From: Sacculina carcini | Taxonomy: Eukaryota; Arthropoda; Thecostraca; Sacculinidae | Direction: 5' to 3' | NCBI GenBank assembly: GCA_916048095.2 | Contig: OU696576.1 | Location: 3,326,501 to 3,390,500 of the forward strand | DNA: 64,000 nt | Part shown: positions 49,701 to 59,424 of the stretch, piece by piece | Layout: every line of letters starts with the position of its first letter | How positions within the stretch are numbered: position 1 is the first letter of the stretch | The notes under the pieces: model-generated | What the model saw: the letters and a program-made list of their open reading frames with translations, nothing else | Database searches by the model: none | What the model was told of the DNA's origin: nothing | Made by a program: the position numbers and the translations under genes

Positions 49701-50814
49701 TCGGGGGGCACGCAAAGTCATCCTTCAGCGACTACACGACGGTCACATGGGTCAAGAGAAGACGAAGCAGCGGGCTCGTGCCATCGTATATTGGCCCGGC
49801 ATGGACCTGGACATCGACAACGTCGTGCGCAGCTGTCCGTCATGCCAGCGTCAGCTGCCGTCACACCAGCCGGAGACCATGATCAGCCGTCCAACTCCCG
49901 CTAGTCCTTACGAGGAGGTCTCTATGGATTTTCTGGAATACGGCGGACGCAAGTTTCTCGTGGTAGTTGACCATACTTCAAACTGGCAAAATGTGATCAA
50001 TCTCGGACAAGCAGCCAATACCGGTAAGCTGATCTCTGCTCTGAGGGACATCTTCTGCATGGCCGGTGTTCCGTGTAAAGTATGGACGGATGGTGGACCT
50101 CAATTCACTGCGAGAGCTTTCCAGAGCTTCCTGAGGGACTGGGGCGTCGAACACCGTACTTCTTCTCCGCACTATCCGCAGAGCAATGGACGAGCAGAGG
50201 CCGCAGTGAAAGCGACTAAGAAACTAATCAAATCATGCTGGGACTTTCCGTCCGGCAACCTCGATGCTGAAAACTGGGCTCGTGGCATCCTGCAGCGCCG
50301 CAATACTCCTGGTCCCTGCGGTCGTTCGCCGGCCGAAGTGTTATACGGCCGACCAGTACGCGACATGGTGCCAGCCCATAGGCGTAACTTCGCTCCTGAA
50401 TGGCAGAGGGCTGCCGACGTGACGGACGCGGCCGCCGGGTCGCGCCAAGAGAAGATCGAGCAGCACTACAATCAGCACGCAAAGGATCTGTGTGAGCTGC
50501 GTGTAGGCTCGCACGTTGCACTTCAGAATCCTGCTACGAAAGAGTGGGATCGCTATGGCGTCGTCGTCGAGGTCGCGCCTCATCGACGCTACTCTGTACG
50601 ATTGCAGAGCGGACGGGTCTTAGTGCGCAACCGGCGGTTCCTTCGACCCAGGTTCGCGCTAGTCATGCCACCGCGTGGCGACCGCCCCGCGCCAGAGACG
50701 AGCCGTCCTCAACAGTCGACCTCGTTGAACGACAACAGCGAGAGCAACCACGCCCTTCGGAGAACAGGCAGGCGACGGCGTAGACCTCGCCGACTAATCG
50801 AAGAGATGGAGTAA
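46699..50814 (+). CDS. gag-pol: M2 Gag-Pol polyprotein, single open frame
   Basis: 1371 residues from the ATG in the LTR (MSQPEHGAVG). Gag occupies about residues 1-275 and ends with two knuckles, CQKCGRAHRGRC (about 231) and CHICKKLGHFASMC. Retropepsin has ALPDSGADITVGG (Asp about 308). RT has IRLCVDLSRLNKSV, FAVLDCLKGYHQCPL and the catalytic box RLVDDVVVYG (Asp about 635/636), with Leu where Tyr is most common. RNase H has LYTDASRLNGVGF, AIEIELTAVAW, VDHRPLV and ADALSRSP. Integrase has HDGHMG ... CPSCQ and the core SMDFLEYGG, WTDGGPQFTA and SNGRAEAAVK, then a basic Pro-rich tail. All catalytic residues are present. Gag and Pol are fused without frameshift, so the Gag to Pol ratio must be set after translation or by other means. 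Confidence 0.95.
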   Translation: MSQPEHGAVGSGTTENPFLAQSQSQGWAGKVNPPPKLNLSVDKSGFSLWKSRYDDYVLLSGLLHADKFIQMAVLRSMMSDETLRVVQNLDLSDADSVQPGKVLKALEAYAQGQINEVVERRNFNMRSQMQGELFDYFLVSLRDFSSSCNFCDSCRDSLIRDRIVIGLRDHAVIKRLCSEKKLTLDKAIEICRIHEAAERDTTVIVGKAHDSDAAVCAAGKKYQPSDKPSKCQKCGRAHRGRCPADGKTCHICKKLGHFASMCRSRKMKKTADASHAAVVATMSDKRAPRINVWVEQDGQGSHVMALPDSGADITVGGVDFLHQVGGHIDNLLPPLVMPRAADGHSMKSHGMLSIRVKLGEAVVGTQAHILKGASGLLLSWDVARSLMVLPPAYPAQLLRVEENKCRSPSTTSEVAAGNRAQPLVRNAEFGAHVNALPASPDNASLSIMVEFSDVFDRVVKVLPGEDYQIHLREGAEPFSMKAPRRVPFSLREPLRAELDKLVDNGIIFPVAEPTDWCAPIVVTKKRSGEGIRLCVDLSRLNKSVRRELYQSGTPMECVSSIEATNARWFAVLDCLKGYHQCPLAPSSQPLTTFITPFGRFMFRRAPYGVCSISEHYERRMTQCFDGLQGIQRLVDDVVVYGSNPSELAERTRALLQRCRENQVSLNRNKVQYMQESVKFAGFILSADGYRPDPSLTNAIVKFSTPQNLSELRGFFGLANQIASFSDRVSRALMPLRPLLSQKNEFLWEVQHTAAFEQAKSALSTPGTLAFFDATRPTRLYTDASRLNGVGFLLQQQQSDESWRLVQAGSRFLTDAESRYAAIEIELTAVAWAFKKCRLFLYGMKMFDVFVDHRPLVPILNNKLSCDLENPRLQRLKLKIDELGPFCAHWIKGTEHSAADALSRSPVDQPVEGDDVGEDGGENVLSIVVQEAESTGADLHLQDIRKEAASDVEYQKLKEIVQKGFPDHKHATPTELRSFWNVREQLSVDDGLVVYGRRLVVPRGARKVILQRLHDGHMGQEKTKQRARAIVYWPGMDLDIDNVVRSCPSCQRQLPSHQPETMISRPTPASPYEEVSMDFLEYGGRKFLVVVDHTSNWQNVINLGQAANTGKLISALRDIFCMAGVPCKVWTDGGPQFTARAFQSFLRDWGVEHRTSSPHYPQSNGRAEAAVKATKKLIKSCWDFPSGNLDAENWARGILQRRNTPGPCGRSPAEVLYGRPVRDMVPAHRRNFAPEWQRAADVTDAAAGSRQEKIEQHYNQHAKDLCELRVGSHVALQNPATKEWDRYGVVVEVAPHRRYSVRLQSGRVLVRNRRFLRPRFALVMPPRGDRPAPETSRPQQSTSLNDNSESNHALRRTGRRRRRPRRLIEEME
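46716..46730 (+). other. M2 primer-binding site (tRNA-Ser type)
   Basis: TGGCGCAGTCGGTAG begins at the base after the LTR. Its complement, CTACCGACTGCG plus CCA, fits the 3' end of insect-type tRNA-Ser as I recall it. The site is read through as codons of gag. Confidence 0.75.
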
Positions 50815-50884
50815 ATTTCTTCAGTGTAAGGTGTATGCGTGTGTTGTTGTGCCCATCTCATTGCGCTGGATGGGCAGGGGGGCA

Positions 50885-51070
50885 TGTTGTGGTGTTTATA
50901 TAATGGTTAAATGTTCTTGATGTGCAGTGAACGTGGCGCGCGGGAGAGGGCGACGCGGGGAGTTTTTTTGGGGACGGTTTTCCTTTCTTCATGCTCTTGA
51001 ATATTTATCGTTGTTGGTCGCTTCCAATATAATCAGCATTTGGATTGAGTGTTATGTCTCAACCAGAACA
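50885..51070 (+). repeat. M2 3' LTR
   Basis: Identical to 46530-46715 by direct reading, followed by CCTAC. Confidence 0.96.
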
Positions 51071-51075
51071 CCTAC

Positions 51076-51941
51076 TATACACGAGATTACAGTAACTTCG
51101 ACTCTTCCTATTTCTCTCTCCTCGTTTCTTCTCTCTCTCCCACTATCTACAATTATATTTCCCCTTCAGCCATCTCACACTTCATAAATGAATCTTTGTG
51201 TAACATTAATGAGGTACTGTTCCCAATGCGCCGTCGCGTGATTAAGTCCTCTGTCTCGCCACTTTCGTGGTTAAATTCTGACTTACGCCACTTACGTGCA
51301 GAGACCCGTGCTCATGAACGACGTTGGCGCCGATTTCGCACTGAGTCCAACTGGCTGTCTTTTTGCGACGCTCGCAATACTTTTCTTTCCTCTCTCGATC
51401 TTGCAAAATCTGTAAATTATAAAGATAAGCTTTCATCCCGCTCAAATTATTCTGACTCCAGGTGGCACACCCTGAAATCTATCACCGGTTTTTCCAAATC
51501 GGCTCCTTGCTCTATTTCTGCTTCATGTTTTGCATCATTTTTTCCGCGATAAACTCCTCTTCGCCTGATCAAAGCTTCCTTCCTCTTCCCTTCCTCTAAC
51601 TTTTTCGTCGTCAAATTTTTCCCTCGATGCCTTCACACCTATCACACCTGCGATGATCAAGCTTCTAAGTAAGCTACAAAATTCCAGGTGCCCCTCTGAC
51701 CCAATCAACTTTCGTGCCCTCTCTGACTACATCTTACTGCTTGTTCCTATGCTTACCCATCTTGTAAATACTTCTTTTCTTCATGGTAATTTCCTAGCAT
51801 CTAAGCACGCCATTGTCTCACCTATTCTCAAAAAACCTTCCCTTGAATCATCTATCCCCAGCAATTACAGGCAATTACAATTACAGCAATTACAGCAATT
51901 ATTTCTTTGCTTCCTCTTCATTCCAAGCTTCTTGAAGCTGC
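51076..51941 (+). pseudogene. LINE H, part 2: linker and RT start
   Basis: It continues part 1 across M2 (YTRDYSNFDSSYFSLLVSS), then SAISHFINESLCNINEVLFP and LSWLNSDLRHLRAETRAHERRW, the usual CR1-type stretch before RT. It goes on to the RT start (SNYRQ, then in another frame ISLLPLHSKLLEAA). Frameshifts and stops occur near 51550-51650 and at the short CAATTA repeats at 51868-51902. P3 interrupts it at 51942. Confidence 0.78.
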
Positions 51942-52327
51942 TGTAGTTGTATTGTTCGTTTATAACTTGTTATATGCTGTGTATATATATGTATGTGTGT
52001 ATGCATGTATGTGTGTATGTATGTATGTGCGTGTGTGCAAGACTGACGCAGTGCTTTTGCAACGGGTCCTGGAATGCTGATGCAGCTCGTGTTACACTGT
52101 CGGTGCGAGATGTCAGTTATATGCAGAGCGTGTGTGTATGAGTATGAAAGTTGTGGAGTGTGTGCGTGCAAGATGACACCTGATGTGGTTTGGCGTACTG
52201 TATCATGAAGTGAAGGGGAGTCGAGATATGTGTGCTGTGCGAGTGGGAGTGTTTGGTGTGTTCTTGTGAGTGTTACCGGTTGTGTGGAAATATAATCAAG
52301 TTCATTTATTGGAAGCTGCGTGTTACA
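51942..52327 (+). repeat. P3 5' LTR
   Basis: 386 bp, from TGTAGTTGTATTG to GCGTGTTACA, with GTAT/GTGT simple sequence inside. The first 35 bp recur at 56091. Confidence 0.8.
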
Positions 52328-52339
52328 AGCTATTTCGGC
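52328..52339 (+). other. P3 primer-binding site, complementary to the tRNA-Phe 5' end
   Basis: AGCTATTTCGGC directly after TTACA, as in P1 and P2. Bases after it (TGAAAA) are not shared with the other two elements. Confidence 0.6.
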
Positions 52340-52344
52340 TGAAA

Positions 52345-53190
52345 ATGGCGACAGGCGATGCTACGAGTACTGGTTCAGCAGTGAATATCAAGTTGAGCGA
52401 TATGATCCGTCCGTTCGACGGCAGCCAGGATGTGGTGCAGTGGCTTGATAAGGTGGAAATGGTGGCCAAATTGAAAGGTATTTCCAATTTGGAATGTGTC
52501 GTTTCGCTTTTTCTCGAGGGGACTGCATATGCGATATACAGTGAGATGGACGACAACAAGAAGAATCGGTATGATGAAACTTCAAGATCTCTACTGAACG
52601 CATTTGCTATGAATAGTTTTTCCGCCTACGAAATGTTCACGACGCAAAAGTGGCAAGATGAACCAGCCGACGTATTTATGTCGAAATTGAAGAGACTAGC
52701 TAAACTGGCCGGTATGGAAAGCGAGTTCGTTTTGAGGAAGGCGTTCGTGGTTGGGCTGCCAAGAGAAGTGTCACGTGAGCTAAGGGTCGTGTCAGGGGTG
52801 GACACAGTGGGTCTTCCGCTGTTGGATGAGCGGGCGCGTGTACTGCTATCTGAATTGTGCACTGACAATGCCGCCATGGTGTCAAGAACTGTGCCTTCTC
52901 GAAACATTCACGTGAATTGAGGCTCTCTATCGCAAGTTCGTGGAGGCTGCTTCAACTGCGGAGAGCCCCATTTAGCCAGGAACTGCAGCAGGTCAACGAT
53001 AGCCGGTCAGTATAGCCTGCGCCGATTTCAGTGCTTCGGATGCGGATGTGCTCATCTTCTCAGAAGCTGCCCAGCAGCTGGACAAATGTACAGGAGATCG
53101 GGAAACGACCACGGGAGGACTGGTGCGCCAGCACTTCTCCCAGCCACCAACGACCAACAGAGGCGCTACCACGCGTTGAGGCGAGAGTGA
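52345..53190 (+). pseudogene. gag: P3 Gag, one premature stop
   Basis: It starts MATGDATSTGS and carries the family signature MIRPFDGSQDVVQWLDKVE and KAFVVGLPREVSRELR. TGA at 52918-52920 cuts the frame before the zinc knuckles. In the same frame beyond it are CFNCGEPHLARNC and CFGCGCAHLLRSC, both CX2CX3HX4C as in P2. The frame ends at 53190 and overlaps pol in the -1 phase. Overall similarity to P2 Gag is clear along the whole length. Confidence 0.85.
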
Positions 53191-56071
53191 ATGGTGTGCT
53201 GGTGTCGGCAGTGATCGACACTGGCTGCACTAAATCAATTGTGGCCGAATGTTTGGTGGACAGATCGCGAGGGAGTAGTTATGTGACAGCTGTTGATGGT
53301 CGCCGCGTGAAGTTTGGCGGTGCATTGGACGTGCAGGTGATTTTGAATGGTGCCACTCTCGAGGTCTCTTGCATTGTTGCCAGTGGCTTACTGGGTGGTG
53401 TCAAAGCAATTTTTGGGATGTACGTCATTAGGCAGCTTGGCGGCGTGTATATTGGGGAGCAGGGTGTCACATTTGGAAGCCGGTCCTCCAGCTGCAAAAC
53501 AATTTTCAACCTTGACGATTCTACCCGTGGTAACATGGACATTTCTACTGCACCACACTACTCACATGATAATCGTAATGGTGTGTCATCTTGTGACGCT
53601 GACGATTTCTTGGAGGTGCATGACTCTGATTTCGACGCCAGGTTCAGTGGTGGGAAGTGGACCGTTTCTTGGCGGTGGAAGGATGGTGTGGAGCCCAAAT
53701 TGAGTAACACTGTCAGTGAGTACAGCAGTGTTCAGGATGAGGCGATACAGGACGAGTGGAGACGGAAAATTGAGGACTGCATCAGTAAGGGTTGGCTTAA
53801 TGAATGTAAACATCGGTGAGACGTTGAGGGAATTTTGCCTTTGATGGCGGCAGTTCAGAAAAGTAAAGGAAAAGTGCGGCCTGTATTGGATTACAGGGAG
53901 CTCAACGATTATGTCAGTTGTCATCCCGGCCTTGATGTTGCTGTGTGTGATGAGACTATAAGGAAGTGGAGGAGGTTTCCGGAACGAGTCAAACTTGTCG
54001 ATTTAAAGTCTGCGTATCTGCAGGTACACATGGATGAGTCGCTTTGGCGTTATCAGCGAGTCAGGTATAATGGCCGCTTGTACTTTCTTACTCGCTTAGG
54101 ATTTGGGCTTAACTGTTCGCCAAAGGGAATGTCAAAAATCGTAAATGCTGTCCTCGCGGCCGAAGCTAAGGTGCGCAGTGGTACCGATAGTTACATCGAC
54201 GACATCATCGTCAACGAGGACGTCGTGACCGCTGAGACGGTAGTGGCACACCTGGCTCGCTACGGACTTCAAACGAAGCCTCCGGAGTCACCTGATGGCG
54301 GAAGAATACTTGGGCTGTCTCTAAGGAAGGACGTTCCTGACGGTAAGCTGCATTTTTCTAGTGGGAACGAACTGCCGCAGATCGACAGTGAAGGTGAGCT
54401 GACAAAGCGTCGATTGTTTTCTGTTTGTGGGCAACTCCTGGAACATTATCCTGTTTGTAGTTGGTTGCGTGTAGCGTGCAGTTACATAAAACGTAAATGT
54501 CAGTGCGAACGATGGGATGATACTGCGGGCGTTTCAGCGTCAAACTTCCTAAAAGAAGTTATACAAAGAGTAACGATTGAGGATCCAGTGAAAGGTGCAT
54601 TTCAATGCTGATAATGATCATGGTCGCGTCTGGTGCGACGCTAGTAGCTCGGCTACAGGTGTATGTTTGGAGATAGACGGAGATGTTGTAGAAGATGCCG
54701 CTTGGCTGCGGAAAAGCGAGGATTTTGGGCACATAAATCTGGCCGAGCTAGAGGCTGTTTTGAAAGGTGTTAACCTCGCTCTTAAGTGGAACTTGACATC
54801 AATTGAAGTGTTAACCGATTCAGCGACAGTGTTGAAATGGTTAAAGACAATGCTATGTGACGAGAACCGGATAAAAGTGGCGGGGATGTCGGAGGTCTTG
54901 GTGAGAAGACGATTAGGTATTTTGCGCAGTATTGTAGACGAGATGAAGGTGAACATTACCGTAAAATTCACACGTTCGGCTGACAATAAGGCCGATAAAC
55001 TTACGAGGGTGCCTAACAGATGGCTAAAGACGCACGACTCACATGCATGTACAGTGGCCATGGATGCGGCATCGAAATGACATGCCAACCATCATCTGGG
55101 CGTGGATCGTTCCCTGTATCTAGCGAGACTAGCGAATCCGAAGGTGACGAGGAAGGAAATGACTAGTATAGTGAGAAATTGCATAGATTGTAAGATGATT
55201 GATCCTGCGCCGGTTGTACTTGTACGCGGCGAGCTTGAAGTGAAATTGAATTGGAGTAGACTTGCGTTAGACGTTACTCATTACAATGGTGAATGCTACC
55301 TAACTGTGATTGATTGTGGGCCCAGCAGATTCGCGATTTGGCGCAAGATAAGGGCAGAAGATGCTGCTGAGGTGAGCAGTCGGGTTGAGCAAATATTCAT
55401 GGAAAGAGGCCCGCCAGACGAACTTTCGATGGACAATGGGTTTGCTTTCAGATCAGAAAAACTTGCGAGGCTTTGTGAGAGCCGCCGCCGCAGATTCCGT
55501 GCAGCCCATAGACCATCAGGAAACGGCATTGTCGAGAGGGTGCATCGCACTGTCAAGCGCATGACAGCCAGGTCTAGGAGCGACCCTTTGAGGATGGTTT
55601 TCTGGTATAATCTCGCTGCAAAAGAAAGCCACCGCTCCGTCGGCAGCTCTGCATACGTACGAGTGGCGTCATCCTGCGTGTGTCAGACATAGCACAGACA
55701 GTCCGATTATATCAGAGTTTCGAGTTGGTGATTTGGTTGCGACGAAACCGGGAGTTGCAAGGTGTACTACTCGACGAAAAGAGGTCACTGGTATAGTTTC
55801 AGGTGATGTGGTAGAAGTCGGGGGAGTGCCGAGACACGTGAGGGATGTTCGACTGCTCAAGCGAAGAGACGAAGGAAGGAATCGTTCGGGAAGAGTGTGC
55901 GCTCCTGATGAAGCAATTCAGCAATCAACTCGCGTCCTCTCAGAAGAGTCCGAAGATGAAGCGCCTGTTACTGAACGGTCCGAACAAGAAAGCGAAGAAA
56001 CTGCTCCTCCGAGAAGTTCGAGTCGCGTGAGGAAGGATCCGACATGGTTTATAGATTATATTGTAAACTGA
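53031..56071 (+). pseudogene. pol: P3 Pol: protease, RT, RNase H, integrase (broken)
   Basis: Collinear with P2 Pol. Retropepsin reads VIDTGCTKSIVAE. TGA at 53817-53819 falls before RT (VRPVLDYRELNDYV, VDLKSAYLQVHMD, and the intact catalytic box DSYIDDIIVNE). A frameshift near 54600 separates RNase H (VWCDASSSATGVCLE, TDSATVLKWL). TGA at 55078-55080 precedes the integrase finger (HHLGVD ... CIDCK). The core holds LDVTHYNG, MDNGFAFRSE and NGIVERVHR. Another frameshift near 55625 precedes the C-terminal domain (YEWRHP, VPRHVRDVRLL). The catalytic residues survive despite the breaks. Confidence 0.87.
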
Positions 56072-56090
56072 TCTTGAGATCAAGGGGGAA

Positions 56091-56125
56091 TGTAGTTGTA
56101 TTGTTCGTTTATAACTTGTTATATG
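56091..56125 (+). repeat. P3 3' LTR, first 35 bp only
   Basis: Identical to 51942-51976 (TGTAGTTGTATTG ... GTTATATG), then the sequence becomes LINE. Confidence 0.8.
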
Positions 56126-57400
56126 TTTTGTATTCAAGCTTCTGTTTCCTCCAAGCTTCTAGAATCTGCCATTCTTGTTCAATTACGGCCTATCATCTTG
56201 CCTGTTCTCGATCCTTGCCAATCTGGTTTTGTATCTCAGCACTCTACCGAAACACTTCTTCTCTGCCTCTCCAATGATCTATTCTCTAATTTTTCATTTG
56301 GAAATTCCGTGCTTCTGATTTCCTTAGATTTTTCTGCTGCCTTCGATCTAGTCGACCACGAAATCTTATGCTGCGATCTTGCTCATCTAGGCCTCACATC
56401 TACTGCACTTTCTCTTCTTACCTCATATCTAAATGATCGTTCCTATGCTGTTCGCAGTAATGCGGCTTTATCGTGCGACTTTCCTCTCACCTCTGGGGTT
56501 CCACAAGGCTCACTTCTTGGTCCTTTACTTTTCAACTTATACGTATCATCCCTTTGTCCTATTCTCCGCAGCTATCCAGTTTCATTTCACGTATACGCTG
56601 ACGACATCCAAATTTATTTTCCTCTTTCTCCTCATTCTTCAAATTTGGTCTCTATGCTGCTCACCCAGTTTTCTTCTTGGGCTGCTTCACGTAAACTTGT
56701 TCTCAACCCTGACAAAACAGAATATCTAGTCTTTCACCCTCCTCGAATTTCTCCTCACTCTATCAACCTTCCGCTAGCCAATCAAATGCGCAATTTGGGT
56801 GTCTTGTTTGATCCCAACCTTTCTTTCTCGACTCATTTTTCTCAGCTTATCCGCTCGTGCCGCTTTTTACTCCGACAATTTTACCCTATTCGTTCGTCGA
56901 TTGATGTCTCATCCGCTAGTCTTCTGGTAAACTCCTATATCTTTTCTAAGATCGACTATTGCAACTCGCTCTTCTTCCATCTTCCCTTGAAATCTATCCG
57001 CCAACTCCAAGCAGTGATCAACCTTGCTTGTCGGTTTGTACTGAGGCTTCCTCCGCGAACCCCTACTTCGGTGCATATCCGACAGCTCGGTTGGTTACCT
57101 GCTCTTTCTCGTATCCGCTATAAGGTATGTTGTCTGGTCTTCAAACTTATCCACTCTCCTTCTTCTCCTTCATATCTCCGTTCCCTATTGACTCTCAATA
57201 ATCGCACTTCTTGTCGCATTCCTGTGCCATTAGTCTGTCCTCCTGCTCTTAATCAATCCTCTTGGTCATCCAAATCTTTTTATTTCTCTGCTCCTCGTAT
57301 CTATAGCTCGCTTCCATCTTACCTTCACCACAAGTCTTCATTCCGATCCTTTTCTGCTGATCTTCATAAATATCTGCTCACTCGTTCTCTTGATGACTAA
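56126..57400 (+). CDS. LINE H, part 3: RT core and C-terminal domain
   Basis: An open frame of about 425 codons with a CR1/L2-like RT: VSSKLLESAILVQLRPI, LISLDFSAAFDLVDHEIL, TSGVPQGSLLGPLLFNLYV, the catalytic box FHVYADDIQIYF, LVLNPDKTEYLVF and NLGVLFDPNLSFSTHF. The C-terminal part has CNSLFFHLPLKSIRQLQ and the typical LGWLPALSRIRYKV. There is no start codon of its own; the first codons derive from the P3 LTR remnant. Part 2 ends SKLLEAA and this part starts SSKLLESA, so the two overlap by several codons and differ. It is therefore either a separate 5'-truncated copy or a rearranged junction. Confidence 0.85.
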   Translation, partial: FCIQASVSSKLLESAILVQLRPIILPVLDPCQSGFVSQHSTETLLLCLSNDLFSNFSFGNSVLLISLDFSAAFDLVDHEILCCDLAHLGLTSTALSLLTSYLNDRSYAVRSNAALSCDFPLTSGVPQGSLLGPLLFNLYVSSLCPILRSYPVSFHVYADDIQIYFPLSPHSSNLVSMLLTQFSSWAASRKLVLNPDKTEYLVFHPPRISPHSINLPLANQMRNLGVLFDPNLSFSTHFSQLIRSCRFLLRQFYPIRSSIDVSSASLLVNSYIFSKIDYCNSLFFHLPLKSIRQLQAVINLACRFVLRLPPRTPTSVHIRQLGWLPALSRIRYKVCCLVFKLIHSPSSPSYLRSLLTLNNRTSCRIPVPLVCPPALNQSSWSSKSFYFSAPRIYSSLPSYLHHKSSFRSFSADLHKYLLTRSLDD

Positions 57401-58327
57401 GTGTATGATTTGTCTCTGGTTATATGCGTGTTGTTTGTGCTGATCGTCCTATGTTGTACACTCGTTGTTCTTGCTTGATATTTGTCTTTCAACTCACTGT
57501 GAATTATCTGTTTTCGTTGCTGCGTCCCGTTTTCGCATCTCTTGCATTCGTCGTTGTCTGGTCAGGCTTCGCCCTGCTACTGGTAACCGTGTAATTCCAG
57601 TACAACCAGATTCATGGTCAAGTCGTCGGCGACTAAACCGGCTCCCCCACTGTTCTGAAGTGAGGAGGGTGGCTAGACACCCGACAGGAAAAAAAACAAA
57701 ACCTGTTTCAAGGGCGGATGAGCTATCTGATAGCCAACGGCCATCTAGCATGTTCCAGTTTGCAAACGTGTTTTCATTTTTCTATTTGTGCCTACTCCCT
57801 GCTCGCTGTGATGTTCCTGTCGGTTGTCTTATTCGCGCGTTTGTATAAATATGTGCGCTATATTAAATATATGTTGTTGTTGTTGTTGTTGTTACTTCAG
57901 TGCAAACACCTATAAATCGAAAACTACAATCAGTTTAGAGCTGTAATTTGCCACATATCCCATAGATATATAGATCATTGCACATATAGAATTTCAGATA
58001 AATCAGGTGAATGGAAGTGGGTTAGGGGCATCACTTATTGAACGCCCCTCGTATATCTTGCTTGTCGGTCCGCTTCTTGTTATCTATAACCATATTTTTT
58101 GGCAATGCTTAAATTTTATGCTTTTTTCCCATTATTTCTCAAGTGTCCTTAGAGTTTTGTTTGTATTCCTCAATTCGTTTGCGATAATATTCTTTTTTAC
58201 ATACTTTGATGATATATTAGTTTATTTTTATACATTTTGTAATTTTTCTCTGTATCGGCTGGTTTTTCTTTCATGTATAATTAATTTAGTTTTTGTGGAT
58301 ACAGGACAGTTTCAATCCTTTCGTCAT
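57401..58327. other. LINE 3' region and A/T-rich spacer, no gene
   Basis: Probable LINE 3' untranslated sequence up to a (TTG)n run at 57869-57893, then A/T-rich sequence without recognisable features. CATC at 58324-58327 is the left target duplication of C4. Confidence 0.5.
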
Positions 58328-58528
58328 CTGTGGCCGCCGTCTGTTATTTCTATTTATTTAATAGTTAAATATCATGCAATTGTTATATTGTTTCTGTTTT
58401 ATTGTTAGACCTTGTGTGCGCCAAATGTGAAGGTGTAAAGACAACAACACATCGTGCTTCTGTAAATACACCAGTTGTTCGTTGCAGCTCATGTGTGTTA
58501 ATTACTCGTTACTGTAGGCGTTCCTACA
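58328..58528 (+). repeat. C4 5' LTR
   Basis: From TGTGGCCGCCGTCTG to GGCGTTCCTACA. One single-base difference (GCTCATG vs GCTCGTG) and one apparent length difference to the 3' copy. Confidence 0.93.
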
Positions 58529-58530
58529 AG

Positions 58531-58544
58531 TGGTGACCCCGACT
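58531..58544 (+). other. C4 primer-binding site (tRNA-Trp)
   Basis: TGGTGACCCCGACT, two bases after the LTR. The first 13 bases match the tRNA-Trp site. Confidence 0.8.
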
Positions 58545-58651
58545 CCAATTTTTTTATATAGATATATCTATCATCTGCATGTAGATATATTTTTTTTCTT
58601 CATAACATTTTGATTGTTCTGTGTTTTTTCATCGTTTTTGTTTCGTTGACG

Positions 58652-59424
58652 ATGTCTAACACCGGTAGCATACACGCGGTAAGGGTGGAATTACCTGTTT
58701 TTGACTGCGAGAAGTGGATGTGTGGCTCGCCATGTGCGACAACCTCATGGCCGACGGTGGTCTTACGTGTCAAACCACCATGTTCCGAAAATTATTGGCC
58801 AAATTGCCTCCGTCGCATTTTCGCATGGTGATGGATCTGGCCACTCAGGTGCCCCTCGCCACTGACTGCTACGATCAGCTGAAAGAAAGGCTAAAGCAGC
58901 GTCTCCAGCTCACTCCGGCGGAACGCTTACAGCGCCTCTTGAGTCTGCCGCAGCAGCTTGGCTCGAAGAAACCGTCGGAGCTTTTCGGAGACCTCGCGGC
59001 TTTGTATCCGAATGATACAGATCACGAAATAATTCGCGAGATATTTCTCATCCGAGTGCCAAATGATCTCCGGCTTCTTTGTCGCGAGTGGCTGGTCACG
59101 ATGAGCTTGCGTGAAGCGGCTCTTCGCGCTGACGCCTTTCACCAGCCAGCTGCGTCTTCTGCAGTGTTCACGGCCCAGGTGGTCAGTGAAGCTGCTGCTC
59201 CTGCGACTGATGAGCCGGAGACCCATCTTGTTGCCGCTGCCACAGGTCCTCGTCAGCGTCCCAGTCGTCAGAGACAACCGCAAGCAGCCCAGCCATCTGT
59301 GAACGACTTCGTTAATCGCTGGTGCCGTCTACACCGTAAATATGGACCCGCTGTGCGTCGTTGCCTGGGATCGTGCACTTTCCACGCAGACGTGTCGGGA
59401 AACGACAGCGGCAGCCGGCGGTAA
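58652..59424 (+). pseudogene. gag: C4 Gag with an early frameshift
   Basis: The ATG at 58652 opens MSNTGSIHAVRVELPVFDCE, the expected CsRn1 Gag start. Around 58712-58720 the frame must change by one base to continue with DVWLAMCDNLMADGG. From there the frame is open to 59424: FRKLLAKLPPSHFRMVMDL, LFGDLAALYPND, FLIRVPNDLRLLC and REAALRADAFHQ. The C-terminus has the CsRn1 zinc motif WCRLHRKYGPAVRRCLGSC. A sequencing error would also explain the shift, since everything else in the element is intact. It overlaps pol by 64 bases. Confidence 0.85.

Larger units (their letters stand above)
46530..51070 (+). mobile_element. M2: intact Mag/K02A2.6-like Ty3/gypsy element
   Basis: A 4541-bp element with two 186-bp LTRs that I find identical. 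The 5-bp target duplication CCTAC lies at 46525-46529 and 51071-51075. It has a tRNA-Ser-type primer site, one continuous gag-pol frame and a purine tract (GCAGGGGGGCA) before the 3' LTR. Removing it joins the LINE frame on either side. It is the best candidate here for a recently active element. Confidence 0.96.
51942..56125 (+). mobile_element. P3: decayed relative of P2
   Basis: 5' LTR, tRNA-Phe-5'-type primer site, gag and pol in the same order as P2, a purine tract (TCAAGGGGGAA) and only the first 35 bp of the 3' LTR. Coding regions carry several stops and frameshifts. The element sits between two pieces of LINE H in the same orientation. Confidence 0.88.
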
